NCBI GenBank assembly: GCA_051414805.1 | Contig: CP166702.1 | Span: 5,456,001-5,520,000 of the forward strand | Direction: 5' to 3' | Origin: Xenophilus sp003671765 | GTDB taxonomy: Bacteria > Pseudomonadota > Gammaproteobacteria > Burkholderiales > Burkholderiaceae_C | Length of the DNA stretch: 64,000 bases | Part shown: piece by piece, positions 33,773-42,566 of the stretch | Position numbering within the stretch: position 1 is the stretch's first letter | Layout of the letters: the number at the start of each line of letters is the position of its first letter | The notes under the pieces: generated by a model | What the model saw: the letters and a program-made list of their open reading frames with translations, nothing else | Told to the model about the DNA's origin: nothing | The model's database searches: none | Program-made: the position numbers and the translations under genes

Positions 33773-34975
33773 GTGCCCCAGCGAATCCCTCCCCTGAAGA
33801 TCAGCGCCTTCACGGCCACCACCGCCCTGGGCACCGGCAAGGCCGCGCTGCTCGAGGGGCTCGAACAATCCCGAAGCGGCCTGCGCGCCAACGATTTCGG
33901 CGAACCCGCCGAGCAGCGCCTGGCCACCTTCATCGGCCGCGTCGACGGCGTGGAAGACGTCACGCTGCCGCCCGAGCTGGCCACCTGGGACTGCCGCAAC
34001 AACCGCCTGGCCTGGAAGGGCCTGAACGCCGACGGCTTCATCGAGGCGGCACGCGCCGCCCGCGAGCGCTACGGCGCGCACCGCGTGGCGGTGATCGTGG
34101 GCACCTCCACCTCCAGCATCGGCGACACCGAGCTGGCGTACACCCAGATCGACGCCGAAGGGCGCTTCCCCGAACGCATGCGGCACAGCGAGCTGCACAC
34201 CACGCACTCGCTGGGCCTGTTCGTGGCGGCGGCGCTGGGCCTGGAAGGGCCGAACGAGACGCTGTCGACGGCCTGCTCGTCCAGCGCCAAGGTCTTCGCG
34301 TCGGCCGAGCGGCTGATGCGCCTGGGCCTGATCGACGCGGCCGTGGTCGGCGGCGTAGACACGCTGTGCGGCAGCGTGCTCTTCGGCTTCAACTCGCTGG
34401 AGCTGGTGTCGAACAAGCCCTGCCAGCCCTTCGACGTGGACCGCGGCGGGATCTCGCTGGGCGAGGCTGCGGGCTTTGCGCTGCTGGAGCGTGGCACGGG
34501 CCCCCTCGAATTGCTGGGCTACGGCGAGGCCAGCGACGCGCACCACATGTCGACGCCGCACCCCGAAGGCGCCGGCGCCGAGCGTGCGCTCAACGATGCG
34601 CTGGCGCGTGCCGGCCTCGCGCCCGACGCGATCGACTACATCAACATGCACGGCACGGCGAGCGCCAAGAACGACGAGGTGGAGGCCGCGCTGGTGGCGC
34701 GCCGCTTCCCGGCGCGCACGCACGCCAGCTCGACCAAGGGCTTCACCGGCCACACGCTGGGCGCGGCCGGCATCGTCGAGGCGGTGGTCAGCCTGCTGGC
34801 GCTGGAGACGGGCCTGATGCCCGGCACCGTGAACAGCGTGACGCCCGACCCGGTGTGCGGGCCGCAGATCCGCCTGCAGCCGGCGAAGGGCGAGGTGCGC
34901 TATGCGCTGTCGAACTCTTTCGGCTTCGGCGGCAACAACTGCGCGCTGATCTTCGGCAAGGGGGCAGCGGCATGA
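33773..34975 (+). CDS. Beta-ketoacyl-ACP synthase
   Basis: A 400-residue condensing enzyme with GTG start. The thiolase-fold Cys-His-His triad is complete: STACSSS (Cys168), NMHGTAS (His293) and FTGHTLGAAG (His327). It also has GGVDTLCG and NSFGFGGNN as in FabF-type synthases. The stop overlaps the chain-length-factor gene by four bases. The pairing with a CLF-like protein resembles aryl-polyene or type II polyketide systems rather than primary fatty-acid synthesis. No carrier protein, ketoreductase or dehydratase gene is present in the window. The GTG start directly precedes PQRIPPLKISAFT. Confidence 0.87.
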   Translation: MPQRIPPLKISAFTATTALGTGKAALLEGLEQSRSGLRANDFGEPAEQRLATFIGRVDGVEDVTLPPELATWDCRNNRLAWKGLNADGFIEAARAARERYGAHRVAVIVGTSTSSIGDTELAYTQIDAEGRFPERMRHSELHTTHSLGLFVAAALGLEGPNETLSTACSSSAKVFASAERLMRLGLIDAAVVGGVDTLCGSVLFGFNSLELVSNKPCQPFDVDRGGISLGEAAGFALLERGTGPLELLGYGEASDAHHMSTPHPEGAGAERALNDALARAGLAPDAIDYINMHGTASAKNDEVEAALVARRFPARTHASSTKGFTGHTLGAAGIVEAVVSLLALETGLMPGTVNSVTPDPVCGPQIRLQPAKGEVRYALSNSFGFGGNNCALIFGKGAAA

Positions 34976-35787
34976 GCACCTCCGGTACGCCGACCCTCTA
35001 TATCGAAGGCGTCGCCTTCTGGGCCCCCACGCTGCCCGGCTGGGACCTCGCCCGTGCCGCCTTCCGCGGCGAAGGCGCGCCGGCCGACCCGCCGGCCAAG
35101 CGCCCGTCGCCGCAGGTGCTGGCCCCGGCCGAGCGCCGACGCGCGCCCGACACGGTGGCGCTGGCGCTCGAAGTGGCAGGCGCCAGCGTCGCCGCCTCGG
35201 GCCGCGCGGCGGCCGACCTGCCCTGCGTCTTCGCGTCGGCGCACGGCGACCTGGCGATCAACGACTACATGTGCGCCACCCTGGCCACGGCACCCACGCA
35301 GCTGTCGCCGATCAAGTTCCACAACTCGGTGCACAACGCCGCGGTGGGCTACTGGACCATCGGCACCGGCTGCCAGCAGGCCAGCAACTCGCTCAGCGCC
35401 TTCGAGAACACCTTCGCCGCCGCCCTGCTGGAGGCCGCCGCCCAGTGCGCGGCCGATGCCCAGCCGCTGCTGCTGGTGGGCTTCGACGCCGAGGCGGTGG
35501 GGCCGCTCAAGCAGGTGCACGTGAGCGAAGGCCTGCTGGCCGGCGGCTTCGTGCTGGCGCCGGAGCGCACCGAGCGCGCCGTCGCGGCGCTCGACTGGAC
35601 GCTGGTGCACGGCCCGGCCGCGCGCGCGGCGCTGCAGTCGCCCGCTGCGCAGGCGCTGCCGCCCAACGCCATCTCCGACCTGCTGCCGCTCTTCGAGACC
35701 CTGGCGACGCTGGCGCCCGACAGCACCACGCTGCGCATGCCGCTGTCGCCACAACTTGCGATCGAACTGACCCTCCGCCCCGTCTAG
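34972..35787 (+). CDS. Beta-ketoacyl synthase chain-length-factor-like protein
   Basis: A 271-residue shortened thiolase-fold protein. In place of an active Cys region it has KFHNSVHNAAVGYWTIGTG and QQASNSLSAFENTF, as in the N-terminal-domain proteins found with aryl-polyene ketosynthases. It lacks the two catalytic histidine motifs of its neighbour and so should act as the non-catalytic partner that sets chain length. It overlaps the synthase gene by four bases, and the flavoprotein gene follows after ten. Confidence 0.85.
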   Translation: MSTSGTPTLYIEGVAFWAPTLPGWDLARAAFRGEGAPADPPAKRPSPQVLAPAERRRAPDTVALALEVAGASVAASGRAAADLPCVFASAHGDLAINDYMCATLATAPTQLSPIKFHNSVHNAAVGYWTIGTGCQQASNSLSAFENTFAAALLEAAAQCAADAQPLLLVGFDAEAVGPLKQVHVSEGLLAGGFVLAPERTERAVAALDWTLVHGPAARAALQSPAAQALPPNAISDLLPLFETLATLAPDSTTLRMPLSPQLAIELTLRPV

Positions 35788-35797
35788 GACCCGCCCC

Positions 35798-37435
35798 ATG
35801 ACCGCTGCTGCCGCCCTCGACCACCACGACGTGATCATCATGGGCGGGGGCCTGGCAGGCCTGACGCTCGCATTGCAGCTCAAGCAGCGCTTCGAGGGCA
35901 TCGACGTGCTGGTGCTGGAGCGCCGCGCGCACCCGGTGCCGCATGCGGCGCACAAGGTGGGCGAATCGTCGGTGGAGATCGGCGCGCACTACTTCGACAC
36001 GGTGCTGGGCCTGAAGGACCACCTCGACAGCGCCCAGCTGCGCAAGTTCGGCTTCCGCTTTTTCTTCAGCGAGGGCCGGCGCGACATCGACCGCGTGACC
36101 GAGATCGGCGCCAGCCGCGTGCTGGCCACGCCCAGCTACCAGATCGACCGCGGCATCTTCGAGAACTACCTGGCGCAGGAAGCTGCCGCGCGCGGCGTGC
36201 GCTTCGTCGACAGCGCGCTGGTGCGCAGCATCTCGCTCGACGCCGCCGCGGGCAGCCACCGCATCGGCTGGACCGAGAACGGCGAGGCACACGAGGCGGA
36301 ATGCCGCTGGCTGATCGACGCCTGCGGCCGCGCCGGCCTGCTCAAGCGCAAGCTGGGCCTGGCCGAGCCCAACGCGCACGACGCCAACGCGGTGTGGTTC
36401 CGCATCGGCGAGCGCATCGCCATCGACGACTGGAGCGAGGACCCGGCCTGGCGCGCCCGCTGCGAGCCCGAAGGCCGGCGCTGGCTGTCGACCAACCACC
36501 TGTGCGGCGCGGGATACTGGGTGTGGCTGATCCCGCTGGCCTCGGGCTCGCATTCGGTGGGCATCGTGGCCGACCCCAAGCTGCACCCGCTGGACACGAT
36601 GGACAGCTTCGACAAGGCGATGGAATGGTTTCGCGAATTCCAGCCGCGCCTGTTCGATGCGCTCGACGACAAGCGCCACCTGCTGCAGGACTTCGCCTTC
36701 TTCCGCAAGTTCTCGTACGGCTGCAAGCAGGTCTTCAGCGGCGACCGCTGGGCGCTGACGGGCGAGGCGGGGCTCTTCCTCGACCCGTTCTACTCGCCGG
36801 GCAGCGACTTCATCGCGATGAGCAACACCTTCATCTGCGACCTGATCGCGCACGACCGCTCGGGCCGCTCGGTCGACGCCCGGGCGCAGCTGTACGACCA
36901 GATCTACCACTCCTTCTACGAGAGCACGCTGGCGCTCTACCAGGACCAGTACCCGCTCTTCGGCGACCCCGAGGTGCTGCCGGTGAAGGTGATCTGGGAC
37001 TACACCTACTACTGGGGCGTGCTGTCGCAGCTGTTCTTCCAGGAGCGGCTCACCGACCTCGCGTCGCTGGGCAACCTGCGCGAGGAACTGCAGCACTGCC
37101 AGCAGCTGAACATCGCGATGCAGGCCTTCCTGCGCGACTGGTCGGCGGTGAGCGACCGCGCCAACCCGGCGGCGATGCTGGACCAGGCCTCGCTGCCGTG
37201 GTTCGCCGAACTCAACGCCAGCCTGCGCCGGCCCTGCGCCGACAGCCGCGCCTTCCAGGCCCGGGTGCGCGCCTGCGTGGCGCAGCTGCGCACGCTGGCC
37301 GCGCAGATCCGCGACGAGGCGCAGCGCGCCCACCCGCAGCTGCAGGCCGCGGCGCTCGATGCACTCCTCGAGCACAACATGCCCGCAACGCCCGTGGATC
37401 GGGCGCAGGGCGCTATGCTTTTTGCAGCTGGCTGA
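35798..37435 (+). CDS. FAD-dependent halogenase-like oxidoreductase
   Basis: A 545-residue flavoprotein. It has an FAD-binding GGGLAG near residue 14, KVGESSVEIG near 50 (the position of the catalytic-lysine segment in halogenases) and YWVWLIP with the W-x-W-x-I-P signature (W241 to P246). GEAGLFLDPFYSPGSDF is the second FAD contact. It belongs to the tryptophan-halogenase-like superfamily, which also includes non-halogenating members of aryl-polyene clusters. Halogenation of a polyketide by this protein is possible but unproven. It completes a three-gene ketosynthase operon. Confidence 0.85.
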   Translation: MTAAAALDHHDVIIMGGGLAGLTLALQLKQRFEGIDVLVLERRAHPVPHAAHKVGESSVEIGAHYFDTVLGLKDHLDSAQLRKFGFRFFFSEGRRDIDRVTEIGASRVLATPSYQIDRGIFENYLAQEAAARGVRFVDSALVRSISLDAAAGSHRIGWTENGEAHEAECRWLIDACGRAGLLKRKLGLAEPNAHDANAVWFRIGERIAIDDWSEDPAWRARCEPEGRRWLSTNHLCGAGYWVWLIPLASGSHSVGIVADPKLHPLDTMDSFDKAMEWFREFQPRLFDALDDKRHLLQDFAFFRKFSYGCKQVFSGDRWALTGEAGLFLDPFYSPGSDFIAMSNTFICDLIAHDRSGRSVDARAQLYDQIYHSFYESTLALYQDQYPLFGDPEVLPVKVIWDYTYYWGVLSQLFFQERLTDLASLGNLREELQHCQQLNIAMQAFLRDWSAVSDRANPAAMLDQASLPWFAELNASLRRPCADSRAFQARVRACVAQLRTLAAQIRDEAQRAHPQLQAAALDALLEHNMPATPVDRAQGAMLFAAG

Positions 37436-37555
37436 GCACGGGCGACCCCACGCTTTACGGCAGCTTTACAGGGCATTCAAGACCCCTTGCCCGCGCGCGG
37501 GCAGCATGAGCGCATTCGGCCTGGCAGAGCGGGCCGCGAAGAAAGAAGAGACCGC

Positions 37556-38275
37556 ATGACGACGCCTCAACTGTTGATGATCGAAGACGACGCGCGCCTG
37601 GCGCAGATGGTGAGCGAGTACCTCACGCAGTCGGGCTTCGAGGTGGTGCACGCCGGCGACGGGGCCAAGGGCCTGGAGCAGCTGCAGGCGCGCACCCCCG
37701 ACCTGGTGATCCTCGACCTCATGCTGCCCGACACCGACGGGCTGGACGTGTGCCGCCGCATCCGTGCGCTGCCGGGCGCGCAGGGCAAGGTGCCGGTGCT
37801 GATGCTCACCGCCAAGGGCGACCCGATGGACCGCATCATCGGCCTGGAACTGGGCGCCGACGACTACCTGCCCAAGCCCTTCGAGCCGCGCGAGCTGCTG
37901 GCGCGCATCCGCGCGGTGCTGCGGCGCCGGGGCGAAGGCGCGCAGCCCGCCGCGGCGGCGCCGGCGACGCTGATCCGCTTCGGCTCGCTCGAGATCGACC
38001 GCGACGCCCGCACCGTGACCGTGGCAGGCCAGCAGGCCGAGCTGACCTCCTACCAGTTCGACCTGCTCGTGACCATGGCCGAGCGCGCGGGCCGCGTGCT
38101 CACCCGCGACCAGATCATGGAAGCGGTGCGCGGCCGGGAGCTCGAGGCCTTCGACCGCAGCATCGACGTGCACATGGGCCGCATCCGCGCCGCCATCGAG
38201 GCCGACCCCAAGAACCCGAAGCGCATCCTGACGGTGCGGGGGGTGGGGTATGTGTTTGCGAAGCAGCAGGACTAG
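37556..38275 (+). CDS. OmpR-family response regulator
   Basis: A 239-residue two-component regulator. The receiver domain has IEDD at the N-terminus, phospho-acceptor D54 in LVILDLMLPD, the switch Thr in LMLTAKG and Lys in YLPKPFEP. The C-terminal winged helix reads from ~140 (FGSLEIDRDAR) to GVGYVFAKQ. It resembles RstA/OmpR. The partner kinase follows 188 bases later, after a hairpin repeat. Confidence 0.93.
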   Translation: MTTPQLLMIEDDARLAQMVSEYLTQSGFEVVHAGDGAKGLEQLQARTPDLVILDLMLPDTDGLDVCRRIRALPGAQGKVPVLMLTAKGDPMDRIIGLELGADDYLPKPFEPRELLARIRAVLRRRGEGAQPAAAAPATLIRFGSLEIDRDARTVTVAGQQAELTSYQFDLLVTMAERAGRVLTRDQIMEAVRGRELEAFDRSIDVHMGRIRAAIEADPKNPKRILTVRGVGYVFAKQQD

Positions 38276-38344
38276 CTTGTGGTGGCTTGCTTGCCGTTGA
38301 AGGTTCCGATGCAGGAGCCGGGAATGCCGCCCGGCGGCGGCCTC

Positions 38345-38370
38345 ACTTTCTTTGTCTCGCCAAAGAAAGT
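38345..38370. repeat. Hairpin repeat between regulator and kinase genes
   Basis: ACTTTCTTTG (38345-38354), loop TCTCGC, then CAAAGAAAGT (38361-38370): a perfect ten-base stem. It is followed by AAGCAAAGAAAG, a second partial copy of one arm. It resembles a dispersed Comamonadaceae intergenic repeat and could attenuate transcription between the two genes. Confidence 0.65.
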
Positions 38371-38463
38371 AAGCAAAGAAAGCGACCGCCCCGCCGCGGC
38401 GCGAGCGGCTCCTGCGCCCGAAACCACAGCAACGCAAAGACATCCGCCAGGGGCCATCCGCCC

Positions 38464-39741
38464 ATGATCAAGCTCTTCACCCGCCACCTCTACGTGCGCA
38501 TCTGGCTGGCCGTGCTGGCCGGGGTGGCCGTGGTCGTGTTCGCGGCGGGCTGGGCCTGGCAGGAAGCCGACGAGCAACGCACGCAGCCCCTGCCGCGCGA
38601 CGTGACGCTGCGCGACACGCAGGACCAGCTCATCGGCACCGGCAAGTCGCTGCGCACCAGCCGGCCGGGCGAACCGCTGGAGTTCACGATCACACTCAAC
38701 AACGGCCAGCAGTTCGTGATGGAGCTCGGCCCTCGCGGCGATCGGCGCCCGTCGCCGCCGCCCTGGCTGCACCCGCGCACCGGCATCTTCTGGCTGCTGG
38801 GCATGGTGGGCCTGGCGACGGCGCTGGGGCTGTTCCCCATCGTGCGGCGGCTCACGCAGCGGCTGGAGAGCGTGCAGCGCAGCGTGCAACGCTTCGGCGA
38901 AGGCGACCTGAGCGCGCGGGCGCGCGACGACGGCGAGGACGAGGTGGCCGACCTGGCGCGGCGCTTCAACGACGCGGCCACGCGCATCGAGCAGCTCATC
39001 CGCTCGCACAAGTCGTTGCTGGCCAACGCCTCGCACGAGCTGCGTTCGCCGCTCACGCGCATCCGCATGGGCCTCGAATTGATGGTGACCCCCACGCTCC
39101 CCGCTTCGCGTGGTTCGCTGCCCCCCGAGGGGGCGCCCGCCGCCTTGGGGCGGCCCGGCGACGGCGGGGGCGAGCACCCCAGCATTACCGCGGCCAAGGC
39201 CGAGATTTCGCGCAACATCGCCGAGCTGGACCAGCTGATCGACGAGATCCTGCTGTCCAGCCGCCTCGATGCGCGCGAGGCCGACATGGGCACCATCGAG
39301 GCGGTGGACCTGATGGGCCTGGCCGCCGAGGAATGCGCCCGCGTCGCGGCCGAGCTGGACATCGCCGAAGGCACCGACCTGGCGGCGCTGACGGTGCGCG
39401 GCGTGCCGCGGCTGTTGCGCCGCGCGGTGCGCAACCTGCTGGAGAACGCACGCCGCTACGGCGACGGCACGCCGATCGAGGCGCAACTCTCGGCCAGCGC
39501 CGACGGCACGCGGGCCGTGGTGCGCGTGAACGACCGCGGCCCCGGCGTGCCGGCCGCCCTGCGCGAGCGCATCTTCGAGCCCTTCTACCGCCTGCCCGGC
39601 GCCAGCGAGCGCGAAGGCGGCGTGGGCCTGGGACTGGCGCTGGTCAAGTCGATCGTGGAACGCCACGGCGGCCAGGTGCGCTGCGAGGAGCGCCAAGGCG
39701 GCGGCGCGAGCTTCGTGATCGAACTGCCGAAAGGCGCTTGA
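38464..39741 (+). CDS. Sensor histidine kinase
   Basis: A 425-residue membrane kinase, partner of the regulator at 37556. It has a transmembrane segment (IWLAVLAGVAVVVFAAGWAW), a short periplasmic domain, a second segment (~105-125), HAMP, and a phospho-acceptor helix with NASHELRSPLTR (His191). The ATPase part has NLLENARRYG, DRGPGVP and GGVGLGLALVK. Between the acceptor helices, residues ~209-239 are an in-frame, Pro/Gly-rich insertion that looks like a translated intergenic repeat. Confidence 0.92.
   Translation: MIKLFTRHLYVRIWLAVLAGVAVVVFAAGWAWQEADEQRTQPLPRDVTLRDTQDQLIGTGKSLRTSRPGEPLEFTITLNNGQQFVMELGPRGDRRPSPPPWLHPRTGIFWLLGMVGLATALGLFPIVRRLTQRLESVQRSVQRFGEGDLSARARDDGEDEVADLARRFNDAATRIEQLIRSHKSLLANASHELRSPLTRIRMGLELMVTPTLPASRGSLPPEGAPAALGRPGDGGGEHPSITAAKAEISRNIAELDQLIDEILLSSRLDAREADMGTIEAVDLMGLAAEECARVAAELDIAEGTDLAALTVRGVPRLLRRAVRNLLENARRYGDGTPIEAQLSASADGTRAVVRVNDRGPGVPAALRERIFEPFYRLPGASEREGGVGLGLALVKSIVERHGGQVRCEERQGGGASFVIELPKGA
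39088..39180. repeat. REP-like repeat inserted in frame in the kinase gene
   Basis: The GC-rich run starting CCCCCACGCTCCCCGCTTCG, with TGCCCCCCGAGGGGGCGC and a GCCGCCTTGGGGCGGC hairpin, looks like the intergenic repeats of this genome (compare 9009 and 62717). Here it adds about 31 codons with no stop. Confidence 0.55.
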
Positions 39742-39865
39742 AGCGAGGCGCACGCGCCCGAAACTCCATGCATCGAATCGGCCAGAAGCGCCCGTGCTGA
39801 CTGCGCCGTCAGCTACGTTTTCGATAGCAGCCGGATGAAGGCGACCGCCTAGAATCGCCGCCAAC

Positions 39866-41125
39866 ATGCGCAGACTTCTCCTCCCCCGCGCCGCAGCGTG
39901 CCTGTGGGGCGCGGTGGTCTTCATGCCGGTCGGCGTGAACTACCTCGGCTTCTTCCTGCTGTTGCTGGCCATGCTGGCGGCCGGCGACTGGCGCGAACGC
40001 GCGGCGCGCGTGCGCAGCCATCCGCTGTGGTGGCCGGTGATGGCATTCCTGGTGTGGCAGCTGGCGGTGCTGGCCTTCGGCCGTCACTATGCCGAGACGC
40101 CGGTCAACCTGTGGCACGGCCTGCGGCTCACGGCCACGATGCTGATGGCGCTGGCGCTCACGCGCGACGAGGCGGTGTGGGCGATCCGCGGCTTCCTGGG
40201 CATCGCCTTCTTCAACATCGTGTACCTGGCGCTCTTCTACGCCATCCTGCTGAAGACCGGCTACATGCCGCCGATGCCGGCCCTGCTCAAGCCGATGATC
40301 ATGCTGGTGGGCAACAAGTCGATCAACAACGCCCTGCTGTTCACGGTGCTGGGCGCTGCCGCCGCGGCCTACGGTTTTCATGTGCTCACGCAGCAGCGGC
40401 CCTACCTGGCCTTCGCCTCCTTCGGCGTGACCATCGCGGCGCTGGTCATCATCAACTTCAACCTGCCCTCGCGCACCTCGCTGCTGGCGCTGCTGATGGT
40501 GCTGCCGGCGATCTGCATCCACCAATGGCGCCGGCGCTGGCGCGTGCTGCTCGCGGTGCTGCTCGCCGGCGCCGCGGTGCTGGCCGTGGCCGTGTGGAAC
40601 GCGCCGCCCTTCATCGAGCAGAAGCTCGCCACCGGCGTACAGGAGATCGAGGCGGCCAAGTCGGGCACGGTGTCGGAAGGCAGCTGGGTGGTGCGCTATT
40701 ACATGTACACCGAGACGGCGCGCATGATCCTCGAGAAGCCGCTGACCGGCTGGGGCATCGGCGCCTGGAACAGCGAATGGCGCCTGCGCGGCCCGGCCCT
40801 GCTGGCCGACTACAACATGCCGCACAACGACTACCTGTGGATGGGCTCGCAGACCGGCTTCCCGGGCCTGCTGGCGCTGCTGGCGATCGTGCTCACGGGC
40901 GTCTGGCAGGGCTGGAAGCGGCCCGACCTGACGGGGCGCATCGCCTTTGCCGCCATGCTGATCCTGCTGATGGCCACGAGCGTGAATTCCGCGCTGCGCG
41001 ACGCGCAGATCGGCCTGTCGCTGCTGTGGATCGCGATGGTGTGCCTGCGGCTGGCACGCGAGCCGGCCGACTCGGACGAGCCCTGGCGCGAGGTGCCGCC
41101 GCGGCGCCGGCAGCGCGCGGCCTGA
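39866..41125 (+). CDS. O-antigen ligase-like membrane protein
   Basis: A 419-residue protein with about ten to twelve membrane segments and a large periplasmic loop containing WVVRYYMYTETARMI and the signature MPHNDYLWMGSQTGFPGLL. This places it in the Wzy/WaaL family. These proteins join O-antigen chains to lipid A-core or polymerise them in the periplasm. The polar Arg-rich C-terminus is cytosolic. No other polysaccharide genes adjoin it, so ligase versus polymerase or protein-glycosylation role cannot be decided. Confidence 0.87.
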   Translation: MRRLLLPRAAACLWGAVVFMPVGVNYLGFFLLLLAMLAAGDWRERAARVRSHPLWWPVMAFLVWQLAVLAFGRHYAETPVNLWHGLRLTATMLMALALTRDEAVWAIRGFLGIAFFNIVYLALFYAILLKTGYMPPMPALLKPMIMLVGNKSINNALLFTVLGAAAAAYGFHVLTQQRPYLAFASFGVTIAALVIINFNLPSRTSLLALLMVLPAICIHQWRRRWRVLLAVLLAGAAVLAVAVWNAPPFIEQKLATGVQEIEAAKSGTVSEGSWVVRYYMYTETARMILEKPLTGWGIGAWNSEWRLRGPALLADYNMPHNDYLWMGSQTGFPGLLALLAIVLTGVWQGWKRPDLTGRIAFAAMLILLMATSVNSALRDAQIGLSLLWIAMVCLRLAREPADSDEPWREVPPRRRQRAA

Positions 41126-41302
41126 GGCCCGCCAGGGGCCGTGGCGCCTTCCACGGCGCCTGCGGCTGGGTCAAGACGTGGCCGCCGCTGGGTCAACCGC
41201 ATCGGCAGGACTGTCCCTAGGATGAAGGCCGGCCGCCCCGAGGGGCGCCGCCTGCTTCATCGAACAACGTGCGCCGGTTCGCGCCGGTGCCTGGAGACAG
41301 AC

Positions 41303-42556
41303 ATGCCTTGCTTCGTCATCACCCGCACGGCCCGCGCGGCTTTGTGCGTCGCGGCCCTGGCCGCCGGCTCGCTGGCCGGGGCCGCCGAAACGGTCAAGAT
41401 CGCCTTCATCGAGGTGCTGTCGGGCCCCTTCGCGCAGACCGGGATGGGCTCGCTCGCCCAGTTGCGCGACGTCGTGAGCCAGCTCAATGCATCGGCCGGG
41501 CCGCAGGATCCGAAATTCGAGGTCGTGCCCTTCGACGGCAAGGGCACGCCGCAGGAAAGCACCAACGTGCTGCGCGCGGCCTACGACCAGAACATCCACT
41601 ACGTGACGCAGGGCGGGGGCTCGGGCGTGGCCTTCGCGCTGGTCGACGCGATCAACAAGCAGACCAGGCGCGATCCCAACAGCGCGATGGTCTATCTCAA
41701 CTATTCGGCCATGGACCCGGGGCTGACCAACGACAAGTGCAACTTCTGGCACTTCCGTTTCTACCCGTCCAGCGAGATGAAGATCGAGGCCCTCACGTCC
41801 TACCTGCAGGGCAAGCCCGAGGTGAAGAAGGTCTTCCTGCTGAACCAGAACTACACCCACGGCCAGCAGACGGCGAAGGCCGCGCGTGCCTACCTGGCGA
41901 AGAAGCGGCCCGACGTCGAGATCGTGGGCGAGCAGTACGTGCCGATCGCCACCGTGCGCGACTTCGCGCCCTACGTCGCCAGCATCGCGTCGTCGGGCGC
42001 CGACACGGTCATCACCTCCAACTGGGGCAGCGACCTGGGGCTGCTGCTGAAGGCGGCGCGCGACTACGGGCTGAACATCAACTTCTACACGATGAATGCC
42101 AACAACCCGGGCATTCCCACCCAGATGGGCTCGTGGGGCGCGGACAAGGTCGGCGTGATCTGGAACTGGGGTTCGAACGCGCCCACGCCCGAACTGGAGA
42201 AGATCGCCGTGGCGTACAAGGACAAGTACGGCGAGGACTTCATCTACGCCGCGCACTGGAACAGCATGCACATGCTGCGCGAGGCGATGCGCCAGGCGAA
42301 GTCCACGGACCCGAAGAAGGTCGCCTTCGCGCTGGAGGGCATGAAGTACAGGAGCCCCATGGGCGAGGTGGAGATGCGCCGCGACGACCACCAGCTGCAG
42401 GCGCCGCTGTACCTGGGCATCTGGGCCAAGAAGGGCAGCCCCGGCGTGAAGTACGAGGCCGAACGCACCGGCTACGGCTTCCGCTCGGAAAAGGTCTGGA
42501 GCCCGGCCGAGAGCCGCCAGCCCACCACCTGCCAGATGGAGCGGCCGCCGGCCTGA
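41303..42556 (+). CDS. Branched-chain amino-acid-type ABC substrate-binding protein
   Basis: A 417-residue periplasmic protein with a cleavable signal (AALCVAALAAGSLAGAAE). It has the LivJ-type type I fold: VKIAFIEVLSGPFAQTGM, the ligand-contact QGGGSGVAFALVDAIN, and HFRFYPSSEMKIEAL. No permease or ATPase gene is nearby. It precedes an acyl-CoA ligase gene by ten bases, which suggests that its ligand is an aliphatic or aromatic acid activated by that enzyme (inference). Confidence 0.88.
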   Translation: MPCFVITRTARAALCVAALAAGSLAGAAETVKIAFIEVLSGPFAQTGMGSLAQLRDVVSQLNASAGPQDPKFEVVPFDGKGTPQESTNVLRAAYDQNIHYVTQGGGSGVAFALVDAINKQTRRDPNSAMVYLNYSAMDPGLTNDKCNFWHFRFYPSSEMKIEALTSYLQGKPEVKKVFLLNQNYTHGQQTAKAARAYLAKKRPDVEIVGEQYVPIATVRDFAPYVASIASSGADTVITSNWGSDLGLLLKAARDYGLNINFYTMNANNPGIPTQMGSWGADKVGVIWNWGSNAPTPELEKIAVAYKDKYGEDFIYAAHWNSMHMLREAMRQAKSTDPKKVAFALEGMKYRSPMGEVEMRRDDHQLQAPLYLGIWAKKGSPGVKYEAERTGYGFRSEKVWSPAESRQPTTCQMERPPA

Positions 42557-42566
42557 GGACGCGGGC

